Below are positions 1 through 7,669 of a stretch of 15,847 nt of DNA, piece after piece. Position 1 is the stretch's first letter. Every line of letters begins with the position of its first letter. The notes beneath the pieces are model-generated. The model searched no databases. It was not told the DNA's origin and saw nothing but the letters and a program-made list of their open reading frames with translations. Origin of the DNA: Anaerolineae bacterium. GTDB lineage: Bacteria > Chloroflexota > Anaerolineae > JAFGEY01. The stretch is from positions 1 to 15,847 of the forward strand of contig JAFGEY010000427.1 in the NCBI GenBank assembly GCA_016931365.1, in the 5' to 3' direction. Made by a program: the position numbers and the translations under genes.

Positions 1-1302
1 GACAAGATTCGCCGCTCGATCCTCTTTGACGCCAAAGTCGACTATTTGCTCTACGGGATGGCCGACCGCAGCGTCGTCGAGCTGGCTCACGCGTTGGCGA
101 CGGGGAGCTATGCGGAGGGCATTCGCGGGCTGTGCTATGTTTCGCCGGAGCCAAAGGCGGGCTATCTGGCGCTGCCTTCGTATCAGGAGGTTGTTGCAGA
201 CAAGCGGGCGTTCATCGAGATGTTTCACCAGTTTTACCTGAACAACGATCCGCTCACCGCCAAAGGATTGTGCCAACAGCAGGACACGCGCTGGCTGATC
301 CACAACCCGCCTGCCCCCTACCTCACCCAGGCCGAACTTGACGCCGTCCACGCGCTCGACTATGAGCGCGCCCAGCACCCCTTTTACGAGCAGCAAGGGC
401 CGCTGCGCGCGTTGGAGACGATCAAGTTTTCGATTGCCACCCATCGCGGCTGCTACGGCGAGTGCAATTTCTGCTCGATTGCCGTGCACCAGGGGCGCAC
501 GGTGCAGTGGCGCAGCCAGGAGTCGATCTTGCAAGAGGCCGAACGGCTGACCCAATATCCCGACTTTAAAGGCTACATCCTCGATGTCGGCGGCCCGACG
601 GCGAATATGTACGGTTTTGAATGCTCAAAAAAGCTGCACAGCGGCGCGTGCCCCGACCGGCGCTGCCTTTATCCCGAGCGCTGCCCGTCGCTCAAGCCCG
701 ATCACAGCCAACAGATTGAACTGCTCAAGGCGCTGCGGCGCGTGCCGGGCGTCAAAAAGGTCTTTGTCGGCTCGGGGATTCGCTATGATTTGGTGCTGGA
801 TGACCGGCAGCACGGCGACGCCTACCTGCGCGAGGTGGTGCGCCATCACGTCTCGGGCCAGCTCAAGGTCGCGCCGGAGCACACCGAGCGGCGCGTGCTG
901 GCCCGCATGGGCAAGCCGGGCACGGAGGATTTGCTCCGCTTCAAAGACAAGTTTGATCGCCTGAACGCCGAGTCTGGGGCGGAGCAGTTTCTCACCTACT
1001 ATCTCATCGCCGCCCATCCCGGCTGCTCGGAAAAAGATATGGCGCGCATGCGCGAGTCGATCAGCCGCGAGTTGGAAATCAGCCCCGAGCAGGTGCAAGT
1101 CTTCACGCCGACGCCATCCACATACAGCAGCCTGATGTATTACACCGAGATCGATCCTTTTAGCGGTGAAAGCCTGTTTGTGGAAAAGGATTTGGGGCGC
1201 AAACAACGGCAGAAAGACATTTTGACCACAGCAAGACCGCTGACAACGGACCACCGACGACAGACAAACAACCGCCGACGGCGGACGAATGATCGCCGCT
1301 GA
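1..1302 (+). CDS. ygiQ: YgiQ-family radical SAM protein, 5' end cut off by the window
   Basis: The reading frame is open from base 1, so the true start lies upstream and about 433 C-terminal residues are present. Family proteins are usually 600-700 residues. The window begins in the conserved segment before the radical SAM domain (KIRRSILFDAK, then LLYGMADRS). The CX3CX2C cluster motif that binds the [4Fe-4S] cluster and S-adenosylmethionine is at bases 451-474 (C-Y-G-E-C-N-F-C). Downstream are KVAPEHTE and QVFTPTPSTYSSLMYYT, both typical of the family. The cellular role of YgiQ proteins is not established. The last 20 or so residues after KQRQKDIL are a Thr/Arg/Asn-rich tail read from an intergenic repeat, in place of the short conserved C-terminal segment I expect in the family. 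The gene is followed 46 bases later by an aldo/keto-reductase-like gene. Family assignment is firm; the function is unknown. Confidence 0.9.
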   Translation, partial: DKIRRSILFDAKVDYLLYGMADRSVVELAHALATGSYAEGIRGLCYVSPEPKAGYLALPSYQEVVADKRAFIEMFHQFYLNNDPLTAKGLCQQQDTRWLIHNPPAPYLTQAELDAVHALDYERAQHPFYEQQGPLRALETIKFSIATHRGCYGECNFCSIAVHQGRTVQWRSQESILQEAERLTQYPDFKGYILDVGGPTANMYGFECSKKLHSGACPDRRCLYPERCPSLKPDHSQQIELLKALRRVPGVKKVFVGSGIRYDLVLDDRQHGDAYLREVVRHHVSGQLKVAPEHTERRVLARMGKPGTEDLLRFKDKFDRLNAESGAEQFLTYYLIAAHPGCSEKDMARMRESISRELEISPEQVQVFTPTPSTYSSLMYYTEIDPFSGESLFVEKDLGRKQRQKDILTTARPLTTDHRRQTNNRRRRTNDRR

Positions 1303-1332
1303 ATGATCGGCGATCGGCAGTCGGTGGTCGAT
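1233..1332. repeat. GACCACCGAC-type inverted repeat, copy A
   Basis: Imperfect hairpin-forming repeat spanning the ygiQ stop codon. Perfect 10-base arms GACCACCGAC (1249-1258) and GTCGGTGGTC (1320-1329) enclose a second small inverted repeat (GATCGCC 1291-1297, GGCGATC 1309-1315). Two related copies lie at about 14125-14190 and 14599-14671. The outer limits are approximate. Confidence 0.7.
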
Positions 1333-1348
1333 ATTCAAAGGAGACAAA

Positions 1349-2152
1349 ATGTCGCTCGAACACGTTCAATTGGGTTCACTCTCGGTCAGCCGCTTGATCA
1401 TCGGCGGCAACCCGTTCAGCGGCTTTTCGCACCAATCGCCGCAGCGCGACACCGAGATGCGCGAATTTTACACTGAGGCTCAAGTGCAGGCCACGTTGCG
1501 CGAGGCGGAATCGCTGGGCATCGACACCTTTTTGGGCCGTGGAGACGGGCACATGACCGGCATCCTCAAGGACTATTGGGCGCAGGGCGGCGCGATCCAG
1601 TGGGTGGCGCAGACGGCGTCCGAAGCGCCCACCCAGCCGATCGCCGCCCGGTTTGCCATCGATGCGGGGTGCAAAGCTTGCTACATCCACGGCGGGCGGA
1701 TGGAATACATGCTCGCCAACGGGATGGAGGACGAGATCGTCGAAACGATCCGGATCATCCAGGATGCCGGGCTGCCGGCCGGCGTGGCCGGTCACATCCC
1801 GGAGATTTTCACCTGGGCGGAGGAACACCTCGCCCTCGACTTTTACATGTGCTCCTATTACAACCCTTCGCCGCGCGACAAACAGCCGTGGCACGATCCC
1901 AACGTCAAAGAGCAGTACCAAGTGGAGGATCGCGACCGCATGCTGGCGCGGATTGTGACGCTGTCCAAACCGGCGATCCACTACAAGGTGTTGGCGGCGG
2001 GGCGCACCGATCCGAGGGAAGGGATCATATTCGCTGCGCGGCAGATGCGTCCCGGCGACGCGATGTGCGTGGGGGTTTACACGCGGGACAAGCCGGGGAT
2101 GATACAAGATGATATACGATATTTTGAGGAAGAGTTGAGGACGGCAGAGTAA
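1349..2152 (+). CDS. Aldo/keto-reductase-like TIM-barrel protein, function unknown
   Basis: A 267-residue protein starting at ATG 1349, with AAAGGAG ending 5 bases upstream. The N-terminus (LGSLSVSRLIIGGNPFSGFSH) resembles the first strand of aldo/keto-reductase-type barrels. The alternating strand and helix pattern continues through AGCKACYIHGGR, AGLPAGVAGHIPEIF and LDFYMCSYYNPSP to a C-terminal GDAMCVGVYTRDKPGM. I do not see the full Asp-Tyr-Lys-His reductase tetrad, so NADPH-dependent reductase activity should not be assumed. No signal peptide or membrane segment is visible. It follows ygiQ with a repeat between them and may be cotranscribed with it. Fold assignment is moderate; the substrate and role are unknown to me. 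Confidence 0.6.
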   Translation: MSLEHVQLGSLSVSRLIIGGNPFSGFSHQSPQRDTEMREFYTEAQVQATLREAESLGIDTFLGRGDGHMTGILKDYWAQGGAIQWVAQTASEAPTQPIAARFAIDAGCKACYIHGGRMEYMLANGMEDEIVETIRIIQDAGLPAGVAGHIPEIFTWAEEHLALDFYMCSYYNPSPRDKQPWHDPNVKEQYQVEDRDRMLARIVTLSKPAIHYKVLAAGRTDPREGIIFAARQMRPGDAMCVGVYTRDKPGMIQDDIRYFEEELRTAE

Positions 2153-2181
2153 AATCCGATCTGGGCAACGTGCCCGGCCAT

Positions 2182-2282
2182 GGAGTGCAGCTGTAGTTTG
2201 GGGCGCATCCTTTGCTGCTCGCCAATGGCGCTAAAGAACACTGTTTGTTGGCGACGCGCTTGCCCCAAACTCCGCGTGCTCC
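2182..2282. mobile_element. Short palindromic MITE-like element with flanking target duplication
   Basis: A roughly 101-base element begins GGAG and ends CTCC. Its termini are imperfect inverted repeats with a perfect internal block (GTTTGGGGC 2196-2204, GCCCCAAAC 2262-2270) and an inner pair (TCGCCAA 2220-2225 region, TTGGCGA 2248-2254 region), so the whole element can fold on itself. It is flanked by the same direct repeat, CCGGCCAT at 2174-2181 and 2283-2290 (CCCGGCCAT if one shared C is counted). This is what a target-site duplication from insertion would look like. It has no coding capacity, so it would be non-autonomous. Confidence 0.75.
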
Positions 2283-2328
2283 CCGGCCATTTGTGCTGGT
2301 GCATAAAGTGTAGTAATATCTGAGTTGA

Positions 2329-2360
2329 GTTTTTTCAGTAGAGTCAGTGATTGAAAAAAC
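2329..2360. promoter_or_regulatory. 9-base inverted repeat in the recQ leader
   Basis: GTTTTTTCA (2329-2337) is exactly complementary to TGAAAAAAC (2352-2360), with 14 bases between. It ends one base before the GGAG ribosome binding site of the helicase gene. It could be an operator or a leader hairpin that occludes or exposes the binding site. I found no convincing -35/-10 pair beside it. Confidence 0.45.
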
Positions 2361-2369
2361 GGAGAAACG

Positions 2370-4445
2370 ATGACACACCGCGAACGTGTCCTCGCTCACC
2401 TGCGTACCATGCTCGGCGCACAGGCAGACTTTCGCCCCGGGCAATGGGAAGCCATTGAAGCTGTTGCCGTGCATAAAAAGCGCGCCCTGGTTGTCCAGCG
2501 CACTGGATGGGGCAAAAGCCTGGTGTATTTTCTCGCCACCAAACTTTTGCGCGAACAGAACGCAGGCCCCACTCTACTCATCAGCCCGCTGCTCTCGCTC
2601 ATGCGCAATCAGATCGAGATGGCCAAGAGGATCGGCATCCGCGCTTACACCATCCACAGCGCCAACCGCGAAGAATGGGAGGCAGTCGAGGCCGCGCTCG
2701 AAGAGAATGCCTGCGATGTTTTGCTCATCTCGCCCGAACGCCTGAACAACGAGCGATTTCTCCAATCAGTCTTGCCCGGCATGGCTGGGAAGGTGGGCTT
2801 GTTTGTGGTGGACGAAGCCCACTGCATCTCTGACTGGGGACACGATTTCCGCCCCGATTACCGCCGCATTGTGCGCATCCTGCGAATGCTTCCCAAAAGC
2901 GCCCCGGTGTTGGGGACTACCGCCACAGCCAATAACCGCGTGGTGGCCGATATTCGAGCGCAATTGGGAGATGATCTGCTCATCTTACGCGGGCCGCTCG
3001 CCCGTGAGTCATTGCGACTGCAAACCATCACGCTTGCCAATCAGAGCGAGCGCCTGGCCTGGCTGGTGGAAAACCTGCCCAAACTGCCCGGCAGCGGCAT
3101 TATCTATTGCCTGACCGTGCCGGATACCGAACGGGTGGCCGGCTGGCTGCGACAAAAGGGCTTTTCGGCTGCTGCATATCACGCCGAAAGCCCCGACCGT
3201 CCCGCCTTGGAGCAAGCCTTTCTGGACAACAACATCAAAACGCTGGTGGCGACGGTGGCGCTGGGCATGGGCTTTGACAAACCCGACATCGGCTATGTCA
3301 TTCACTTTCAGCGTCCCGGATCGGTCGTGGCCTATTATCAGCAGGTTGGACGCGCCGGGCGGGCGGTGGAGCGGGCCTATGGCATCTTGCTCAGTGGCGC
3401 TGAAGATGACGAAATTCAAGACTATTTTATCGAATCCGCTTTCCCCAGCCTCGAAATCATGCGCCAAACCCTGGCGGCGCTTGAACGCAGTGAAGGACTG
3501 TCAATCAATGAAATCCTGGCCCAGGTCAATGTCAGCCGGAGCACGCTGGAAAAAGCCCTCAAACTGCTCGAAGTGGATGGAGCGGTCGGAGCCGCCTTTG
3601 AGAATCGCAAGACCGTCTATTTCCGCACGCCCAATGCCTGGAATCCCGACAGCGAACGCATCGAGCGCGTTACCAACCTGCGCCGCGCCGAGCAAGCCCA
3701 CATGCAGGCGTACATGGCGCATACCGGCTGTTTGATGGAATTTCTGCAGTGCGCTCTCGATGACGCGCGCCCTCAACCCTGTGGGCGCTGTGCCAACTGC
3801 CGGGGTAAGGGATTGCCGCAGACCGTCTCCTTTGCGCTTGTCGTTGAAGCCGAAAGCTATTTGAAAGGCGCCGCCATCCTCATCAAACCGCGCCTCATGC
3901 TTCCGGCGGGCATTTTCCTTGAGCAAAAACGTACTATCCCGCCCGAATTGCTCAACGAAACCGGTCGTTCCTTGTGTTATTATGGCGATGCCGGATGGGG
4001 CACGCTGGTGCGCGCCGGGAAATACGAACACAACCATTTTTCGGATGATTTGGTGCAAGCTGCCGCCCGTCTCATCCGCGAAATCTGGCGGCCTGAACCA
4101 TTCCCGGCCTGGTTGACCGCCATCCCATCCCGCCGCCATCCGGAACTCGTTCCCGATTTTGCCGTGCGGCTCGCTAATCGATTGGACATTCCGTTCAAGC
4201 CCGTGCTGGTACGTGTGGCGAACGCTGAACCACAAAAGCTTATGCAAAACAGTTCCATGCAAGCACGAAACGTGTTGAATACGCTCGACCTTTGCGACAA
4301 GATACCCGACGCTCCCGTGTTGCTGATAGATGACATTCTCGATTCCGGCTGGACACTGACTATGGCTGGTTACATGCTGCGCAAACATGGCTCCGGACCA
4401 GTCTATCCCTTTACTCTGGCGCAAGCCACTGCGAGAAATACATGA
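2370..4445 (+). CDS. RecQ-type DNA helicase fused to a C-terminal phosphoribosyltransferase-like domain
   Basis: A 691-residue protein; ATG 2370 is preceded by GGAG with 5-base spacing. Superfamily 2 helicase motifs are complete: RTGWGKS (Walker A, 44-50), DEAHCISDWGHDFRPDY (148-164, the RecQ DEAH box plus aromatic-rich loop), TTATA (183-187) and QQVGRAGR (324-331). Zinc ligands C454, C471, C474 and C477 have exactly the RecQ spacing (17, 3, 3). There is no HRDC domain. Residues about 575-685 instead resemble ComF-type phosphoribosyltransferases, with a PRPP-loop-like LLIDDILDSGWTL at 651-663. The expected activity is ATP-driven 3'-5' DNA unwinding; the PRTase substrate is unknown. The Trp in Walker A and the PRTase fusion match a RecQ subfamily I recall from Actinobacteria. 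Its stop overlaps the dprA-like start by ATGA, implying translational coupling. It is unlikely to be the housekeeping RecQ. Confidence 0.9.
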   Translation: MTHRERVLAHLRTMLGAQADFRPGQWEAIEAVAVHKKRALVVQRTGWGKSLVYFLATKLLREQNAGPTLLISPLLSLMRNQIEMAKRIGIRAYTIHSANREEWEAVEAALEENACDVLLISPERLNNERFLQSVLPGMAGKVGLFVVDEAHCISDWGHDFRPDYRRIVRILRMLPKSAPVLGTTATANNRVVADIRAQLGDDLLILRGPLARESLRLQTITLANQSERLAWLVENLPKLPGSGIIYCLTVPDTERVAGWLRQKGFSAAAYHAESPDRPALEQAFLDNNIKTLVATVALGMGFDKPDIGYVIHFQRPGSVVAYYQQVGRAGRAVERAYGILLSGAEDDEIQDYFIESAFPSLEIMRQTLAALERSEGLSINEILAQVNVSRSTLEKALKLLEVDGAVGAAFENRKTVYFRTPNAWNPDSERIERVTNLRRAEQAHMQAYMAHTGCLMEFLQCALDDARPQPCGRCANCRGKGLPQTVSFALVVEAESYLKGAAILIKPRLMLPAGIFLEQKRTIPPELLNETGRSLCYYGDAGWGTLVRAGKYEHNHFSDDLVQAAARLIREIWRPEPFPAWLTAIPSRRHPELVPDFAVRLANRLDIPFKPVLVRVANAEPQKLMQNSSMQARNVLNTLDLCDKIPDAPVLLIDDILDSGWTLTMAGYMLRKHGSGPVYPFTLAQATARNT

Positions 4446-5413
4446 TCACTCAAGACGCTCAAGCTTTATTGCTGCTCTGCTCTCACCTGGGGTTGCCTGA
4501 TGAGCCACCGTTTGCCCCCCTTACCCTGCGCGAGTGGAATCCGCTGGCCCGTAAACTGCAAGCCCTTAATTTGCGCCCCGGCAGCTTGCTGGACCGGGAT
4601 GGGTCCGATCTCCAAACGCAACTTGCCCTGCCGCCTGCCCAAGTCGAACGGCTTGCCGGTCTGCTGGCCCGTCACGGCGCGCTGGCGATCGTGCTGGAAA
4701 GGCTGGCTTCGCTCGGCATTTACCCGCTCACCCGCGCCGACGTGGACTATCCCCAGCGTTATCGCCAGCGTCTCAAAGATTCTGCTCCGGCAGTGTTGTT
4801 CTATGCCGGTGAAAAAGCCCTGCTCGGTCAGCCGGGGATCGCCATTGTAGGATCGCGCCACCTCGACCAGGCCGGGCAGGAATGTGCAAAACTCGTCGGC
4901 GGCGCCTGCGGGGTTTCCGGACAGGTGCTCTATTCCGGCGGCGCAAGGGGCGTGGATACGCTCAGCATGGAAGCGGCGCTCCAAGCGCGCGGCACGGCGG
5001 TTGGCGTGCTGGCCGATAGTTTGGAGAAGACTGTCCGCAAATGGCAGGACGCTCTGCGGCGCGGCGACCTGTGCCTGATGACCCCATACAGCCCCGACGC
5101 CGGATTCTCGGTCGGCGCGGCGATGGGACGCAACCGGCTTATCTACTGCCTGTCCGATTACGCCATCGTGGTCGCCAGCGATGCCGAAACCGGCGGCACA
5201 TGGGCGGGCGCCACCGAGGCGCTCAAAAACGGTTGGGCGCCGATCTTTGTGTTGGAACACGCGCAAATGCCCGAAGGCAACAAACGCTTGCTGCAAAAAG
5301 GCGCGCTACCCTTCCCCCATCCTTTCCGGGAATCACCCTTAAGGCTTTCGGCATGGCTTGGCGAACACTCATCCGGACAGGCCGGGTCATTGAGACAGAT
5401 GACGTTGTTCTAA
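4442..5413 (+). CDS. DprA/Smf-like SLOG-domain protein
   Basis: A 323-residue protein beginning at the ATGA overlap with the helicase gene. The Rossmann-like SLOG core of DprA is clear: AIVGSRHLDQAG (134-145), SGGARGVD (165-172), GRNRLIYCLSDYAIVVAS (229-246) and ETGGTW (249-254). DprA proteins bind single-stranded DNA and load RecA during transformation; related SLOG domains also bind nucleotides in immune and toxin-antitoxin systems. The N-terminal 100 residues are a helical region with DYPQRY before the core, as in DprA. The C-terminus ends shortly after the core, and I see no clear winged-helix domain. Location beside a helicase-PRTase fusion and an HNH protein suggests an accessory system rather than ordinary competence. 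Family assignment is firm; the role is inferred. Confidence 0.88.
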   Translation: MITQDAQALLLLCSHLGLPDEPPFAPLTLREWNPLARKLQALNLRPGSLLDRDGSDLQTQLALPPAQVERLAGLLARHGALAIVLERLASLGIYPLTRADVDYPQRYRQRLKDSAPAVLFYAGEKALLGQPGIAIVGSRHLDQAGQECAKLVGGACGVSGQVLYSGGARGVDTLSMEAALQARGTAVGVLADSLEKTVRKWQDALRRGDLCLMTPYSPDAGFSVGAAMGRNRLIYCLSDYAIVVASDAETGGTWAGATEALKNGWAPIFVLEHAQMPEGNKRLLQKGALPFPHPFRESPLRLSAWLGEHSSGQAGSLRQMTLF

Positions 5414-5496
5414 AATTCATGAACAATTCCAGTTCATCATTCTCTTGATAATTTTACTGGTTTGAGTTGAGATTTCTTATTCCAAAGGGGCAATAC

Positions 5497-6612
5497 ATGA
5501 ACCTTCCCCCTGTTCCCAACCTGCCGGTCGAACACCTTGCCGCCAGTTTTGACAAAGTGACCAATTCCTACAAGTTCTACTGGTTTCTGGCGATTCTGGG
5601 ACATATCCATGGGCATCAGGTGCGGGTCATTCCTATCCAAGATCTCCTGGCGCAGATGGTGGCGGAGGTGTGGTATCCGGCGCACTACTTTCGGCTTTCG
5701 TTTGGCAAGCAAGATCGACTAGGGATGATTGCGCTCGACTTGGCGGGGCAGGGACGGTTGACGACCGAAAGCAGACGCGCCCAAGTGCTCCACACTGTGC
5801 GCGATGACCTGGCTCAACAGACCGCTATCGGGCGCAAAATTCACAGTCTGGGCGATTACGTTCCTTATCGCTTCTTACGTCCTTTCTTTATGGCGCAACT
5901 GCGCGGGGTGGATGATTGGAAGATCAACCCCGCCATCGAAGCGCTTGCTGGTCAATCACTTACCAATTTGCCCCCCTGCCTGTATCGTTTTCTCGCCCAA
6001 CCCGCGCCCTCCATTGAAATTCATCCCGCCTGGTTCGATTATCTCAACCAACACATTGCGATTTTGAGTGGCTTTTGCCTATGGCATCTGGTCAACTACC
6101 TACAAAAGAACAATCCCAACGTCCCCAACATTGCTGGGAAATTGTTTGAGCCGCAGGAACGCGACCTAAAACAGGCCAAAACCTTCTGGAACAGCGTTTT
6201 GCAACAGACTGGCGGCCTGAGTTGCATCTATTCGGGGCAGCCGATAATGAAAGGCGATTTCTCGCTCGACCATTTCCTGCCTTGGCGCTTCGTGGCGCAC
6301 GATTTACTCTGGAATATCGTTCCCACACCCAAAACAGTCAATTCATCCAAAAGTGATAACCTGCCGGATTTTGCGCTCTACTTCGACCCATTTGCCAGAT
6401 TGCAACACCAAGCCGTCCAGGTAACCGCGCGCACTCCGCATATAGCCAGATTGCTTGAAGACTATGTGCTGTTGTTCAAGGTAAGTTCCGTCACAGATTT
6501 TCAGGTAACGAGTTTTCGATCGTTTCGCGACACTCTTTATCAGGCCATGGCCCCGCAGGCGCAAATTGCGGCAAATATGGGCTTTGCGACAGGATGGAAA
6601 TACACGTCATGA
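5497..6612 (+). CDS. HNH-endonuclease-domain protein
   Basis: A 371-residue protein. I chose ATG 5497 because AAAGGGG lies 6 bases upstream; an in-frame TTG at 5467 has no such site. The C-terminal third carries an HNH (beta-beta-alpha metal) signature: CIYSG (243-247), SLDHFLPW with D258-H259, FVAHDLLWNIVP with H268 and N273, then NSSKSDNLP starting at N282. These residues would bind the metal and attack the phosphodiester. The N-terminal half, from TNSYKFYWFLAILG (22-35), is helical and unlike anything I can name, and may recognise substrate or a partner protein. It lies 83 bases after the dprA-like stop with no terminator between them, and it overlaps the next gene. GC content is lower than in the flanking genes (about 42% at 6481-6540), consistent with transfer. 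The nuclease target is unknown. Confidence 0.85.
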   Translation: MNLPPVPNLPVEHLAASFDKVTNSYKFYWFLAILGHIHGHQVRVIPIQDLLAQMVAEVWYPAHYFRLSFGKQDRLGMIALDLAGQGRLTTESRRAQVLHTVRDDLAQQTAIGRKIHSLGDYVPYRFLRPFFMAQLRGVDDWKINPAIEALAGQSLTNLPPCLYRFLAQPAPSIEIHPAWFDYLNQHIAILSGFCLWHLVNYLQKNNPNVPNIAGKLFEPQERDLKQAKTFWNSVLQQTGGLSCIYSGQPIMKGDFSLDHFLPWRFVAHDLLWNIVPTPKTVNSSKSDNLPDFALYFDPFARLQHQAVQVTARTPHIARLLEDYVLLFKVSSVTDFQVTSFRSFRDTLYQAMAPQAQIAANMGFATGWKYTS

Positions 6613-7514
6613 ATCTGGTTTTTCAGTCGCCACAAAACCCCAACAGCCATCTGACGGTTAAAGAACGCCGACGAGTTTCGTTTCCGGCGCGACATTTGTT
6701 CAATCAGTATTTGATTCGCGGGCGGGTGCTGGATTTTGGAAGTGGCTTGGGCGCGGATGTAGACTTTCTACGTCAAAAGGGGTTCGACATCACTAGCTAT
6801 GATCCCCACTACGCCCCCGACCCACCACAGGGCAAATTTGACACTATTATATGCACCTATGTCCTGAATATCTTGCTTCCCGAAGAGCAGGCGCACGTCC
6901 TGATGGCTGTTGCGGAATTGCTCAAACCTGAAGGTAAAGCCTATTTTACTGTGCGACGCGATATTCAGCAGGATGGTTTCCGCACCCACGTCAAACATAG
7001 CGTGAGCGTTTACCAGTGTAACGTCAAACTGCCTTATCGTAGTTTCTTGCGCACTGAACATTGTGAAATCTACGAGTATCAACACTATAACCGCCTGCTG
7101 CACCCCAACCCTGAAAACTGCCCATTTTGCGCCCCTGACTTGGAACGGGAATTGATTACCGAGTCTGCAACGGCTTTTGCGATCTTGGACAAGTATCCGG
7201 TTTCGCCTGGTCATACATTGGTCATTCCCAAAAAACACATTGTCAATTACTTTGACCTGTCCACTCACACCAAAACCGCCTGTTGGCTGATGACCGACCG
7301 CCTGAAAATGCTCCTGACCGAGCGTTTTTACCCGGATGGCTTTAATGTGGGCATCAACATTGGCTCAGCCGCCGGGCAAACCGTCCCGCATGTACATATC
7401 CACATCATCCCGCGTTACGCAGGGGATGTAGAAAATCCTGCTGGCGGAGTACGGCATATAATACCGGGCAAGGGGGATTATTTGCACAACAAGCCAATCC
7501 CGGCGCTGGCATAA
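6609..7514 (+). CDS. SAM-dependent methyltransferase-HIT hydrolase fusion
   Basis: A 301-residue protein. ATG 6609 forms an ATGA overlap with the preceding stop, like the recQ-dprA junction. An alternative in-frame ATG at 6594 would add five residues. The N-terminal half is a class I methyltransferase: VLDFGSGLGADVDFL (40-54, SAM-binding loop), YDPHY (64-68), FDTIICTYVLNIL (77-89) and LLKPEGKAYFTVRRD (104-118). The C-terminal half is a HIT domain: CPFC (171-174), PGHTLVIPKKH (200-210) and the catalytic triad HVHIHIIPR (H261, H263, H265). HIT enzymes hydrolyse or transfer nucleotidyl groups from nucleotides or adenylated ends. The methyl acceptor and nucleotide substrate are not evident. As the last gene before a strong terminator it closes the cassette. 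GC is about 48% at 6841-6900, below the window average. Domain assignments are firm; the function is open. Confidence 0.88.
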   Translation: MNLVFQSPQNPNSHLTVKERRRVSFPARHLFNQYLIRGRVLDFGSGLGADVDFLRQKGFDITSYDPHYAPDPPQGKFDTIICTYVLNILLPEEQAHVLMAVAELLKPEGKAYFTVRRDIQQDGFRTHVKHSVSVYQCNVKLPYRSFLRTEHCEIYEYQHYNRLLHPNPENCPFCAPDLERELITESATAFAILDKYPVSPGHTLVIPKKHIVNYFDLSTHTKTACWLMTDRLKMLLTERFYPDGFNVGINIGSAAGQTVPHVHIHIIPRYAGDVENPAGGVRHIIPGKGDYLHNKPIPALA

Positions 7515-7578
7515 TCCTGCCGTCGCAATTCAAACGAATCGGCGTGTGTGCCGGCCTGAGATTCTCCGAGCAAAATAA

Positions 7579-7625
7579 AGCCTTGTAAGGATGCCCCGCC
7601 GGGGCATCTCTACAAGGCTGTTTTT
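7579..7625. terminator. Strong bidirectional hairpin terminator
   Basis: Stem AGCCTTGTA (7579-7587) with TACAAGGCT (7611-7619) continues, after a 2-base mismatch, into GATGCCCC (7590-7597) with GGGGCATC (7601-7608). A T run follows at 7621-7625. On the other strand the hairpin is followed by TTATTTT, so it can also end the minus-strand operon whose last gene stops at 7670. The inner stem resembles dispersed GC-rich palindromes. A further GC hairpin (GCGGGC 7641-7646, GCCCGC 7651-7656) lies beside it. Confidence 0.85.
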
Positions 7626-7669
7626 GTGTTGGGTGGCGCAGCGGGCAGCAGCCCGCCTGCGTATGACGG

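Noticed and set aside
625..1347. Long minus-strand frames opposite ygiQ and opposite many other genes
   Set aside because: They are shadows of GC-rich coding sequence with no family motifs and no start sites; the other strand has unmistakable genes.
5419..5437. Small hairpin (ATGAAC/GTTCAT) between the dprA-like and HNH genes as a terminator
   Set aside because: Only six pairs with no T run; too weak to split the cassette.
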